Origin: Candidatus Thioglobus sp.
Lineage (GTDB): Bacteria; Pseudomonadota; Gammaproteobacteria; PS1; Thioglobaceae
DNA: 13,464 nt
Reading direction: 5' to 3'
NCBI GenBank assembly: GCA_003978285.1
Contig: QOAB01000014.1
Coordinates: forward strand, 1 to 13,464
Of the stretch, positions 1-7,150 are shown one piece after another (the first letter of the stretch is position 1; each line of letters opens with the position of its first letter). A program made the position numbers and the translations under genes. The notes under the pieces were generated by a model, which had not been told where the DNA came from, made no database searches, and saw nothing but the letters and a program-made list of their open reading frames with translations.

Positions 1-1
1 T

Positions 2-403
2 ATTGTGCCTTATATTGATGTGATGTTAGTGCTCTTGGTTATCTTTATGATGACCACGCCGATCATCGAACAAGGCATTGATGTTGACTTACCTGCTGCT
101 GAAGCGCAAATGGTTGACTTTACCGAACAACAGCCCACCATTATCACTATTAATCGAGCAGGTGAATATTTTATTAATTCAATGGCTGACGAGGGGGCTG
201 AAGTGAGTTCGGGCGAGCGCCTTTCATTGGGCAGAATTGCTGCACGCGTACAGGCCAGATTACAAGTTTTCCCACAAATGAAAGTCTTTGTTCGAGGCGA
301 TCGAGAAGTGGCTTATGGCTCGGTGATTTCACTCATGTCTTTCTTGCAAAAAAATGGGGTTGAGAAGGTGGGTATCGTAACCGAATCACCAGATGCTAAG
401 TAG
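2..403 (+). CDS. tolR: TolR, ExbD/TolR-family proton-channel subunit of the Tol system (5' end cut off)
   Basis: TolR works with TolQ in the inner membrane to harness the proton motive force and energise TolA during outer-membrane constriction at division. The reading frame is open from base 2. The GTG at 5-7 is an internal valine codon, because the protein begins inside the single transmembrane helix (IVPYIDVMLVLLVIFM). This places the conserved membrane aspartate of the ExbD/TolR family in YID, only a few residues from the edge. E. coli TolR has about 142 residues, so roughly 15-20 N-terminal residues lie outside the window. The remaining ~130 residues match the periplasmic domain, including the FVRGDREVAYG segment typical of the family. 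It is directly followed by tolA. TolR rather than ExbD is chosen because of that neighbour. tolQ presumably lies upstream but is not seen. Confidence 0.93.
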   Translation: MVPYIDVMLVLLVIFMMTTPIIEQGIDVDLPAAEAQMVDFTEQQPTIITINRAGEYFINSMADEGAEVSSGERLSLGRIAARVQARLQVFPQMKVFVRGDREVAYGSVISLMSFLQKNGVEKVGIVTESPDAK

Positions 404-404
404 T

Positions 405-1274
405 ATGAAGACAGATTTTATCAAAAAAATTAAACTGCCTGAAATCGCTAAAAGTCATCCGATTGCTTTTTGGGTGGCTGTGGTATTCCACCTTATTTTA
501 GTGATTGGATTGTTTTTCTCTAACGCACAGCGTTGGGAAATTCCAAAGGAAGACCCTAAAAAAGCGGCCTCTAGAACTATCCCCAAAGCAGTAACAGTTG
601 ATTTGACTGAGATCAAAAAAGAAAAACAACGTCTGGTTGATATTCAAAAACAGAAAACCTTAAAAATTCAACGCGAAGAAAAACGCTTAAGAGTTTTGGA
701 AGATGAGCGCTATCAAAAACAAAGAAAAATTAACCAACTCAAAGCTAGAACTCAAAAAGAAAAGCAAGCTAAAGCCTTAGCAGAAGAGAAGCGCAAAGCT
801 GCTGAAGAGAAAAGAAAGGAAGCTGAGAAAAAAGCCAAAACTGCCGAAAAGAAAAAACAAGAAATTGAAAAATTACGTAAAGTTGAAGCCAAAAAATTTA
901 ACAAAGAGCAGTCTAAGCGCGCTTTAACCAAAGAGATACAGGCTGAAGAAGATCAAGATAGAGAGATTGCACAAGAAGATATATTGAATGAGCTTAAAGT
1001 TAATTACATTAATCAAATTGCTTCTAGAGTACATAATCAATGGCGCTATCAAGGTGCAAAAGATAGCTGGGGTTGTGATGTTCACATCTTGCAAGATGTC
1101 GATGGCAATGTGCAAAGTGTGAATGTACAGACTTGTAATGTTGATAACAATGCGAAGGCAAAATCATTTAAAAATGCTATTGAACGGGCAGTATATAAAG
1201 CTTCACCATTGCCACCTGCACCAGATAAAAGTGTGTTCGATCGTGAAATCTTGTTTCATTTTAGGGTGAACTAA
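405..1274 (+). CDS. tolA: TolA, envelope-spanning protein of the Tol-Pal system
   Basis: TolA spans the periplasm and links the TolQR motor to TolB/Pal at the outer membrane. Three classic parts are visible (residues counted from the ATG at 393). There is a short cytoplasmic start with one transmembrane helix at about 24-42, preceded by the SHP motif expected for TolA/TonB-type helices. A long Lys/Glu/Ala/Gln-rich coiled-coil arm covers about 65-195. A C-terminal globular domain, about 200-293, contains two cysteines 20 residues apart (C228 and C248) that could form the disulfide known from TolA domain III. Two starts are possible: ATG 405, one base after the tolR stop, and ATG 393, overlapping tolR by 11 bases. 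Neither has a clear Shine-Dalgarno sequence; I prefer 405. The arm is shorter than in E. coli (421 residues). tolB and pal do not follow. Confidence 0.93.
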   Translation: MKTDFIKKIKLPEIAKSHPIAFWVAVVFHLILVIGLFFSNAQRWEIPKEDPKKAASRTIPKAVTVDLTEIKKEKQRLVDIQKQKTLKIQREEKRLRVLEDERYQKQRKINQLKARTQKEKQAKALAEEKRKAAEEKRKEAEKKAKTAEKKKQEIEKLRKVEAKKFNKEQSKRALTKEIQAEEDQDREIAQEDILNELKVNYINQIASRVHNQWRYQGAKDSWGCDVHILQDVDGNVQSVNVQTCNVDNNAKAKSFKNAIERAVYKASPLPPAPDKSVFDREILFHFRVN

Positions 1275-1669
1275 TGATAGAACTTGATAGCATTACTGAC
1301 GATCAAAAAAACAAGCTTACTCTTCAGTTGACGCAAATTATGGAGCAGTGGAAATTAGCTGATCAAGATCAGATTACGCTATTAGGTTTGCCAAAATCAT
1401 TCAAGGCCAGACATCTGTATTTGTATAGAAGAGGTGACAAATCTTTTGACTTTGACCAAGCCTCTATTAACCGTAGCGAAATGATTTTAGGTATTTATGA
1501 ATCGCTTGGCACAACCTTCCCTACCAATCGCGAATATGCTTCTATTTGGCTCAAGCGACCCGTTAAAAAATTTAAACACAAAGCGCCATTAGAGTTAATG
1601 CTTAGTGGCGATACCGGCATGAAACGTGTTTGGTTCTTTCTAGATTGTACGCAAAGCTGGATGGATTAA
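1274..1669 (+). CDS. Small Xre/MbcA/ParS-like (DUF2384-type) domain protein, no toxin partner
   Basis: This is a 131-residue soluble protein with no signal peptide or membrane segment. The C-terminal ~45 residues (about 87-130: a WLKRP turn, then a KAPLELMLSGDTG segment followed by a hydrophobic helix) resemble the toxin-binding domain of Xre/MbcA/ParS antitoxins, where the pattern is W-x-x-x-P, then TPLELL-x-TG, then a closing helix. The N-terminal half contains LLGLPKSFKARHLYLYRRG, which could be a degenerate helix-turn-helix. In known systems such antitoxins sit beside a RES-domain toxin; no such gene is present on either side. The ATG overlaps the tolA stop by one base (TAATG) with AGGGTG upstream, so translation is probably coupled to tolA. 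It may be a housekeeping regulator or an adaptor for division or envelope genes rather than an antitoxin. The family call is by eye; the function is unknown. Confidence 0.65.
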   Translation: MIELDSITDDQKNKLTLQLTQIMEQWKLADQDQITLLGLPKSFKARHLYLYRRGDKSFDFDQASINRSEMILGIYESLGTTFPTNREYASIWLKRPVKKFKHKAPLELMLSGDTGMKRVWFFLDCTQSWMD

Positions 1670-1673
1670 ATAG

Positions 1674-2384
1674 ATGAAAAAGCCAAATCTAATTGAAGTG
1701 AAAACTCAAACTGAAGCACTATATACGCTTAGAGTATTGACTAACAATCTTGATGATTTACTGATTGAAATTGCTGATTTGGCCAGTAAAAATAAAAAAC
1801 AATTTCAACATGCGCCTGTTATTCTTGAGATTGAAAATAAACATTTTCAGGCTAATGAGTTGGCGGTATTAATAGAAATCCTAACCCAGAATGACATGGT
1901 GGCAGTGGGGATTCGTTCACGTAAACAAGAGTTAATTGATTTTGCCAAATTTTCAGGCTTGGCAGTGTTTGGCAAATCATTAACACCGAGCAAGCCAAAA
2001 ACCCCTAAAAAGATCACTAATGATGAATCACCGAGTCCGCATCAAGACAAAGTTTATCAAGCCCCTAAGATTGTAGCCAATAAAGTTTATTCATCAGCGC
2101 AAGTGGTAGCAATGGATAGTGATTTAGTATTATTGGGTGTGGTTAAATCAGATGCGGAAGTCATGTCATATGGCAGTGTTTCTGCTTATAAAGAAGTGCA
2201 AGGTAAAGTATTTGCTGGTATTTCTGGTAATGAAAAATCCACCATCTTTATCCATTCTTTTAATGCGCAATTGGTTTCTATTGCTGGCGTGTATAAAAGG
2301 TTTGATGTGGTACCAACTAAGCTCTATGCGCGCTCAGTCATGATTGATTTAAACAAAGGTAAATTAAGGTTTCAAATAGTATGA
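1674..2384 (+). CDS. minC: MinC, inhibitor of FtsZ ring assembly
   Basis: MinC blocks FtsZ polymerisation away from midcell and is recruited to the membrane by MinD. The 236-residue length is normal. The N-terminal FtsZ-inhibiting domain covers about 1-105. A Lys/Pro-rich linker follows (about 106-135). The C-terminal beta-helix domain (about 135-236) shows the family pattern: [35 protein letters not shown] and [10 protein letters not shown]. The gene starts four bases after the preceding stop, and its TGA overlaps the glyS ATG (ATGA). The usual partners minD and minE do not follow, which is atypical because minCDE is normally one operon. No inactivating change is visible, so the protein looks functional and its partners are presumably encoded elsewhere. 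Confidence 0.92.
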   Translation: MKKPNLIEVKTQTEALYTLRVLTNNLDDLLIEIADLASKNKKQFQHAPVILEIENKHFQANELAVLIEILTQNDMVAVGIRSRKQELIDFAKFSGLAVFGKSLTPSKPKTPKKITNDESPSPHQDKVYQAPKIVANKVYSSAQVVAMDSDLVLLGVVKSDAEVMSYGSVSAYKEVQGKVFAGISGNEKSTIFIHSFNAQLVSIAGVYKRFDVVPTKLYARSVMIDLNKGKLRFQIV

Positions 2385-4414
2385 GTACACAAGATTTTTT
2401 ATTAGAACTCGGCACAGAAGAACTGCCACCAAAGTTATTAAAGCAGTTATCTAACGCACTTACAAACAATGTGATTACACAACTGTCTGAGCTTAATTTG
2501 TCATACACCAAGGTTGCGTCTTTTGCCACACCAAGACGCCTAGCTGTATTAGTGAACGACCTACAATTACAACAAGAAGACCAACTCATTGAACGCAAAG
2601 GCCCTGCAGTCAGTGCACCTGACCAAGCGGTTGAAGGTTTTGCCAAATCATGTGGTGTTGCTAAATCTGATCTAGAGAAAAAATCTTTTGGCAAGGCGGA
2701 TTATTACTTCTTTACCAAAGAGCAAAAAGGCTTAAAAACACAAGATTTATTACAAGACATTGTTGATACAGCTATTAAGAAAATACCTATTACACGTGCT
2801 ATGCGCTGGGGTGATTTAGACTTTAACTTTGTACGTCCAACACATTGGTTAATCATGATGTTAGGAAGCGACGTAGTAGAAGCAACAGTCATGGGCTTAA
2901 CCAGTAGCAACACGACTCGAGGCTTACGTTTTACTGGCGAGCAAGCGTTTAGCATTGACCGTGCTGGTGATTATCGACAAGTTTTGTTTGATAAAGCACA
3001 AATTGAAGTGGATTTTGATGCTCGTAAAGAAATGATTCGTGAGCAGATTATGCAGGTCGCACTTGATTGCCAATCGAATGCAGTGATTGATGAATTATTA
3101 TTAGAGGAAGTTTGTGCTTTGGTTGAATACCCGTGCGCATTTTCGGGTGGTTTTGATGAAAGATTTTTAGATGTACCAGAAGAGGCGCTCATCTCTGCCA
3201 TGAAATCACACCAAAAGTATTTCCACATGGTGGATGACAACGGTAAATTATTACCAGCCTTTATCTCGGTTGCCAATATTAAATCTAGCGATTTATCAGT
3301 GATTATCAATGGTAACGAGCGCGTGATTAGACCACGCTTAACTGACTCTGAGTTTTTCTGGGAGCAAGATAAAGCTAATTCCCTGGCTTCACGCTTGCCT
3401 AAATTAGATAGCGTTTTATTCATGAAGTCTTTAGGCTCTATGGGCGACAAAGCTAAACGTATTGAATCATTATCAACTTATATTGCCAACATCGTTGGCG
3501 CTAATGTTGATCACAGTGCTCGTGCAGGCTTACTGGCTAAAACTGATTTAGTTTCTGATATGGTCGGTGAATTTGCTGATCTGCAAGGTGTGATGGGTGG
3601 CTATTACGCACTGAACGATGGCGAAGATGCTGCTGTGGCAACCGCCATTAGTGAACATTACCACCCAAGGTTTGCAGGCGATACTTTACCAAGTACCAAC
3701 GAAGGCTTGGTGGTGGCAATTGCCGACAAGCTTGATACCATTACAGGTATTTATGGTATTGGCCAAGGTCCAACTGGCTCGAAAGACCCATATGCCTTAA
3801 GAAGAATGGCATTAGGTTTATTGAGAATCATGGTGGAAGCTGAACTTAAAGTTGATCTTAAAGCGCTTATTAAGCAATCACTTGAGTTACATGCTTTAGA
3901 AGTTGACAGATCGAGCGCAGATGCTATCTACCAATTCATGATGGATCGTTTACGCGCTTATTACAAAGAACAAAAAGTTAGCTCTAAAGCATTTGAAGCC
4001 GTATTGGCAGTACGCCCAGAATCACCGTATGATTTTCACTTAAGAGTAGCAGCGTTAAATGAATTCACCAACGACAGTGCATCAGCTAGCTTGATTGAGG
4101 CCAATAAACGTATTGCCAATATGCTTAAAGACCATCAAGATTTAGGCACTCAAGTTGATAGTAGCGTGCTGGTTGAAGCGGCAGAAAAAGCATTATTTGA
4201 AGCAACAACAGCTGTTGCTAAGCAGCTTAACATCAGCCATGATTACACTCAATCAATGAAAGAATTGCTTAGTCTTAAAGAAACAATCGACACCTTTTTT
4301 GATCAAGTGATGGTCAATGCTGATGATGAAGCGCTCAAGCGTTCACGCTTAACACTACTTAACTGGATAAGGGCATTGTTCTTATCAGTGGCAGACGTCT
4401 CTTATCTTTCATAG
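2381..4414 (+). CDS. glyS: Glycine--tRNA ligase beta subunit
   Basis: This is the beta chain of the bacterial alpha2beta2 glycyl-tRNA synthetase, which recognises tRNA-Gly while the alpha chain (GlyQ) carries the aminoacylation site. The 677-residue length fits the family (E. coli 689). The N-terminus has the hallmark [10 protein letters not shown] (residues 9-18). Internal family segments include [11 protein letters not shown] and the [20 protein letters not shown] stretch of the HD-like region. The C-terminus, about 560-677, is the anticodon-binding-like helical domain ending in [16 protein letters not shown]. The start ATG lies in an ATGA overlap with minC, with AAGG 11 bases upstream. glyQ is usually immediately upstream of glyS in gammaproteobacteria but here minC takes that place, so glyQ must be elsewhere. 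The next gene, dtd, is also a tRNA quality-control gene. Confidence 0.97.
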   Translation: MSTQDFLLELGTEELPPKLLKQLSNALTNNVITQLSELNLSYTKVASFATPRRLAVLVNDLQLQQEDQLIERKGPAVSAPDQAVEGFAKSCGVAKSDLEKKSFGKADYYFFTKEQKGLKTQDLLQDIVDTAIKKIPITRAMRWGDLDFNFVRPTHWLIMMLGSDVVEATVMGLTSSNTTRGLRFTGEQAFSIDRAGDYRQVLFDKAQIEVDFDARKEMIREQIMQVALDCQSNAVIDELLLEEVCALVEYPCAFSGGFDERFLDVPEEALISAMKSHQKYFHMVDDNGKLLPAFISVANIKSSDLSVIINGNERVIRPRLTDSEFFWEQDKANSLASRLPKLDSVLFMKSLGSMGDKAKRIESLSTYIANIVGANVDHSARAGLLAKTDLVSDMVGEFADLQGVMGGYYALNDGEDAAVATAISEHYHPRFAGDTLPSTNEGLVVAIADKLDTITGIYGIGQGPTGSKDPYALRRMALGLLRIMVEAELKVDLKALIKQSLELHALEVDRSSADAIYQFMMDRLRAYYKEQKVSSKAFEAVLAVRPESPYDFHLRVAALNEFTNDSASASLIEANKRIANMLKDHQDLGTQVDSSVLVEAAEKALFEATTAVAKQLNISHDYTQSMKELLSLKETIDTFFDQVMVNADDEALKRSRLTLLNWIRALFLSVADVSYLS

Positions 4415-4851
4415 TGAAAGCCTTAATTCAACGTGTTAGTCGTGCTCAGGTTGAAGTTAATAACCAAATAACAGGGCAGATTGATCAAGGGTTGTTGGTA
4501 TTTATTGGCATTGAAAAATACGATGAATTCGCCGAAGTCGATAAAATGATTAAACGCTTGTTATCGTATCGTGTATTTTACGATGCTGATGATAAAATGA
4601 ATCTATCAGTTATTGATGTTAAAGGTGGTGTTTTGCTTGTTTCACAATTTACTCTAGTTGCAGATACTAGCTCTGGAACACGACCTGGATTTTCCACCGC
4701 CAAACCACCCAAAGAAGCAGAAGAACTGTATGACTATTTTGTTCATCAAATACAAAAAGCACATGACACAGTAGCCACAGGTATATTTGGCGCTGATATG
4801 CAAGTATCACTCACCAATGACGGCCCAGTAACTTTCTTATTAGAATGTTAG
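4414..4851 (+). CDS. dtd: D-aminoacyl-tRNA deacylase
   Basis: Dtd hydrolyses D-amino acids from mischarged tRNAs and is also known to remove glycine wrongly attached to tRNA-Ala. Both signature motifs are intact: SQFTL at residues 77-81 and NDGPVT at 135-140, the Gly-cisPro loop that gives chiral rejection. The 145-residue length is typical. The start is a GTG sharing one base with the glyS stop (TAGTG), so re-initiation by the same ribosome is likely. This start is supported because the protein opens with the usual MKALIQRVSRAQVEV. Its place directly behind glyS is interesting given its activity on glycyl-tRNA. It overlaps the next gene by seven bases. Confidence 0.96.
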   Translation: MKALIQRVSRAQVEVNNQITGQIDQGLLVFIGIEKYDEFAEVDKMIKRLLSYRVFYDADDKMNLSVIDVKGGVLLVSQFTLVADTSSGTRPGFSTAKPPKEAEELYDYFVHQIQKAHDTVATGIFGADMQVSLTNDGPVTFLLEC

Positions 4852-5255
4852 ATTTTATTACCCAAGCCACAGCAGACTATCATCAGTATTTTGTCTGGGT
4901 GGGGATAGTGTCTTTTGTTGTTTTTGTTGCCAGTCTTCTATTAACCCCATTTTTATTAGGCAAGATTCCTCAGGATTATTTTATCCATACCAATCAACAC
5001 AAAGTTGAAATCGAACACCTTGGTCATTTGATCATTGTCGTTATTAGAACATTGATTGGCTTTGTGCTTTTAATTGCTGGCATTATTATGCTGGTAACAC
5101 CAGGCCAAGGCATAATCTCTATCTTGCTGGGTTTATTCTTAATGGAATTTCCAGGTAAACGCAAGTTAGAGTTAAAATTGATTAACCACGAGCCAACATT
5201 CAAAGCACTTAATTGGCTAAGAGGCAAAGTCAATAAAGAACCATTTGATCGATGA
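4845..5255 (+). CDS. Small integral membrane protein, PGPGW-like
   Basis: This 136-residue inner-membrane protein has three hydrophobic segments at about 17-39, 62-84 and 88-102. Between the second and third is a TPGQGI turn, followed by LLGLFLMEFPGKR. This arrangement (TM, PGxG turn, re-entrant or third TM, then a basic tail) resembles the uncharacterised 'PGPGW' transmembrane family, although the motif here is PGQGI rather than PGPGW. The C-terminal tail, about 104-136, is charged and probably cytoplasmic. It overlaps dtd by seven bases at its start, and its stop lies in an ATGA overlap with the next gene, so it is co-translated with both neighbours. No biochemical function is known to me for the family; the family call is tentative. 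Confidence 0.6.
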   Translation: MLDFITQATADYHQYFVWVGIVSFVVFVASLLLTPFLLGKIPQDYFIHTNQHKVEIEHLGHLIIVVIRTLIGFVLLIAGIIMLVTPGQGIISILLGLFLMEFPGKRKLELKLINHEPTFKALNWLRGKVNKEPFDR

Positions 5256-5875
5256 AAGAGAGTAGATTGGTTCTTATTATTTTACTGATCACCTTTGTGA
5301 TTTATAGTGTGTTTTATCTAAGCACACGTGATGTTGAAATCCCTGACAACCAAGCCATGCCTTGGCAAAGCTATGTTAATCATCAAGGCAAAACCGTTGT
5401 TTTTGATCTAACCATGGATGAGAGTGTATTAGCTGAATCTATGCGCCTATTTGGCACCGAGGTCGAAGCCTCTTTGTTTGAAGACAAAGACCAAAAGAAA
5501 ACACTAGAAATTTTCTTTTCAAATACCAAAGTAGGAGGTATTTCAGCAAGGGTTATTCTTAATTTAGCACTCAATGATCAGCAATTTAATTACTTGAGTG
5601 ACAACATCAAAGAGACTGAAGTCATGCCGAGCGGTAACAAAAAAACCATCTTTAATCAAGCAGGTGAATCTTCAATGTTTGGCTTAACCATTAGTGCGCT
5701 AACCTTTATTCCGAGTGCTGACTTATCAGCCGACACTTTGTTAGGTTTGTTTAAAAAGCCAGCACGTGTTGAGCTGGTTGAGTCCGGTGTTGAGTATTGG
5801 TATTATCCTAGTAAAGGTCTGCGAATTATTGTGGATGCTGAGCGTAAAGAAATACTAGAATTCTATAATCTTTAA
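5252..5875 (+). CDS. Unrecognised membrane-anchored protein
   Basis: This is a 207-residue protein I do not recognise. It starts with a short charged stretch and one hydrophobic helix (residues 6-24), most likely an uncleaved membrane anchor, so about 180 residues should lie in the periplasm. The soluble part is acidic, lacks cysteines, and alternates beta-like stretches (KTVVFDLTMDESV, ARVELVESGVEYWYYP, LRIIVDAERKEILEFYNL). The C-terminal pattern suggests a compact beta-rich domain. It is coupled to the PGPGW-like gene upstream through an ATGA overlap, and yffB follows two bases after its stop. The two membrane proteins together may form a unit, but nothing in the sequence gives a function. 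Intact codon structure and tight packing say it is a real gene. Confidence 0.85.
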   Translation: MKESRLVLIILLITFVIYSVFYLSTRDVEIPDNQAMPWQSYVNHQGKTVVFDLTMDESVLAESMRLFGTEVEASLFEDKDQKKTLEIFFSNTKVGGISARVILNLALNDQQFNYLSDNIKETEVMPSGNKKTIFNQAGESSMFGLTISALTFIPSADLSADTLLGLFKKPARVELVESGVEYWYYPSKGLRIIVDAERKEILEFYNL

Positions 5876-5877
5876 GT

Positions 5878-6216
5878 ATGACCATTATGATCAAAATGTA
5901 CGGCATTAAAAATTGTGACACCATTAAAAAGGCACAGAAGTTTTTAGAGGTGCAAGGTGTCGAATTTGAATTTATTGATTTTCGTCAAAACCCAATTGAT
6001 GAGCAAACTCTACAAAGCTTTGTTGATGCTTTGGGTTGGGATAAAGTCATTAATAAGCGCTCAACCACGTATCGTAATCTTAGCGATACTGAAAAACAAA
6101 ACATTACTTTAGCGTTGACGTTAAAAAACCCAACGCTTATCAAACGTCCCGTCTTAGTGACGGGGAGTGATATAAACGTCGGGTTTAATGAAAAACTTTA
6201 TCTGAGTTTGATTTAG
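5878..6216 (+). CDS. yffB: YffB, Spx/MgsR/ArsC-family thioredoxin-fold protein
   Basis: This 112-residue protein belongs to the ArsC-like branch of the thioredoxin fold. The start MYGIKNCDTIKKA is the YffB signature, with a single active-site cysteine (C13) followed by helix-starting residues. The IKRPVLV segment (R90-P91) is the conserved Arg-Pro loop of the family. Real arsenate reductase (ArsC) would more often show extra anion-binding arginines and arsenic-resistance neighbours, neither of which is seen, so arsenate reduction is unlikely. YffB proteins are thought to use glutathione, but their role is poorly defined. ATG 5878 gives the longest frame; ATG 5887 and ATG 5896 are alternatives closer to the E. 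coli protein start. It is the last gene of the long plus-strand series and overlaps the convergent thioredoxin gene by four bases. Confidence 0.87.
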   Translation: MTIMIKMYGIKNCDTIKKAQKFLEVQGVEFEFIDFRQNPIDEQTLQSFVDALGWDKVINKRSTTYRNLSDTEKQNITLALTLKNPTLIKRPVLVTGSDINVGFNEKLYLSLI

Positions 6217-6581
6217 GCCTTATCTTCTTTCTCTGCAATTTCCTTGCGTACCATTGCCATATCAAGCTCTTTGGCTTTATTAAGTACAGCTTCAAGATCT
6301 GATTCAGCCATAGCGCCTGGTTGAGAGAAAATAGCAATTTGTTCTCTGAAAATCATCAATGTTGGGATAGAGCGAATTTGGAATTGACCGGCTAAATCTT
6401 GCTCATCTTCAGTGTTAATTTTTGCAAATGTTACACCATCAATTTTCTCGCTCATGGCTTCATAAGTTGGCGCAAATTGCTTACAAGGGCCACACCATGG
6501 CGCCCAGAAATCTAGAATGACAATATCATTGTTCTGAATTGTTTCATCAAAATTATCCTTGTTTAGTTCTAATACTGCCAT
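6213..6581 (-). CDS. trxA: Thioredoxin
   Basis: This is a cytosolic disulfide reductase with the canonical WCGPCK active site (W29-CGPC 30-33) and the cis-proline loop SIPT (P73) that contacts substrate. The rest of the fold is normal: an N-terminal beta strand, DFWAPWC, and FREQIAIFSQPGAM. It has 122 residues against about 108 for typical TrxA, the extra being a charged C-terminal helix (about 103-122, EKEDKA end). The QPGA segment is where TrxA usually reads GA, so this could be a second thioredoxin rather than the main one; I use trxA loosely. AAGGG seven bases upstream of the ATG is a good ribosome site. It is divergent from ruvC over a 90-base spacer and convergent with yffB, another thioredoxin-fold gene. 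Confidence 0.9.
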   Translation of the reverse strand: MAVLELNKDNFDETIQNNDIVILDFWAPWCGPCKQFAPTYEAMSEKIDGVTFAKINTEDEQDLAGQFQIRSIPTLMIFREQIAIFSQPGAMAESDLEAVLNKAKELDMAMVRKEIAEKEDKA

Positions 6582-6616
6582 TTTCTTACCCTTTAAATTT
6601 GAAAAAATAAAAGTAT

Positions 6617-6645
6617 ATCATAAAATACTTATATATATTAAGCAA
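6617..6645 (-). promoter_or_regulatory. Predicted sigma70 promoter for thioredoxin
   Basis: Reading the minus strand, a -35 box TTGCTT (plus 6640-6645) is separated by exactly 17 bases from a -10 box TATGAT (plus 6617-6622). The -10 differs from consensus at one base; the -35 keeps only TTG. Transcription would start near 6610, leaving a leader of about 30 bases that contains the AAGGG site. The -35 box lies inside the upstream region of ruvC, so the two promoters could compete. Confidence 0.5.
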
Positions 6646-6656
6646 AGTCAAGCAAC

Positions 6657-6665
6657 TGATAAAAT
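6657..6665 (+). promoter_or_regulatory. Extended -10 element at the ruvC start
   Basis: TGATAAAAT is a TG-N-TAAAAT extended -10 ending six bases before the ruvC ATG. A transcript from it would begin at or next to 6672, the A of the start codon. A weak TTAAGC 16 bases upstream could serve as -35. No Shine-Dalgarno sequence precedes the ATG, which fits a leaderless message. Confidence 0.4.
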
Positions 6666-6671
6666 ATTTTT

Positions 6672-7142
6672 ATGAAAATATTAGGGGTTGATCCCGGCTC
6701 AAGAGTCACAGGCTTTGGTTTAATCGAAGCACAAAAACTCAAATTTAACTATATTGCCAGTGGCTGCATTCGCACCAAAGGCGAGCTGACTGATCGTATT
6801 ACCACCATCTTTATTGAGATTGATCAACTGATTAAACAGTATCAGCCCGATATTGTGGTGATTGAGCGCGCCTTTATGCGTCCTGATCGCCCCAATCCAG
6901 ATGCTGCGATTAAGCTTGGCCATGCGCGTGGTGCTATTATTTCGGCGGCAGGAGTCAATGGTATTACTATGGTTGAATACAGTCCCAATCAGATCAAGAA
7001 AGCTGTAGTTGGCAAAGGACATGCTACCAAAGATCAAGTTTCTTATATGGTGCAAGAATCTTTAAAACTCAATAAAGCCCCACAAGAAGATGCGGCAGAT
7101 GCATTAGCAGGCGCAATGTGCCATGCTTATCACAGTTTATAA
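6672..7142 (+). CDS. ruvC: RuvC, Holliday junction endonuclease
   Basis: RuvC cuts Holliday junctions symmetrically with the RuvAB branch-migration motor during recombinational repair. The four acidic catalytic residues are in place: D7 (in GVDPGSRVTG), E65 (in VIERAF), and D140 and D143 (in EDAADALAGAMCHA). The length is 156 residues, a little shorter than E. coli (173) at the C-terminus. The start is fixed by the family: the conserved first strand ILGVDPGS begins three residues in. There is no ribosome-binding site, and a promoter-like TGATAAAAT sits just before the ATG. ruvA and ruvB do not follow; ruvC stands alone between divergent thioredoxin and a convergent cation transporter eight bases away. 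Confidence 0.96.
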   Translation: MKILGVDPGSRVTGFGLIEAQKLKFNYIASGCIRTKGELTDRITTIFIEIDQLIKQYQPDIVVIERAFMRPDRPNPDAAIKLGHARGAIISAAGVNGITMVEYSPNQIKKAVVGKGHATKDQVSYMVQESLKLNKAPQEDAADALAGAMCHAYHSL

Positions 7143-7150
7143 ATTAGGCT

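Noticed and set aside
5..7. GTG as the tolR start codon
   Set aside because: It encodes a valine in the middle of the conserved transmembrane helix; the frame continues upstream to the window edge.
1274..1669. Complete toxin-antitoxin module
   Set aside because: Only an antitoxin-like domain is seen; the flanking genes are TolA and MinC, not a toxin.
2338..2694. 118-residue minus-strand open frame across the minC-glyS junction
   Set aside because: It is antisense to two well-supported genes with no independent signal.
2971..3450. 159-residue open frame on the minus strand inside glyS
   Set aside because: It lies opposite a clearly conserved glyS frame, has no ribosome site and no recognisable motif; a shadow of the real gene.
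5878..6216. Arsenate reductase ArsC
   Set aside because: The YGIKNCDTIKKA start is the YffB signature and there are no arsenic-resistance neighbours.
6720..7055. 111-residue minus-strand open frame inside ruvC
   Set aside because: The plus strand encodes RuvC with all four catalytic acids; the antisense frame has no family features.
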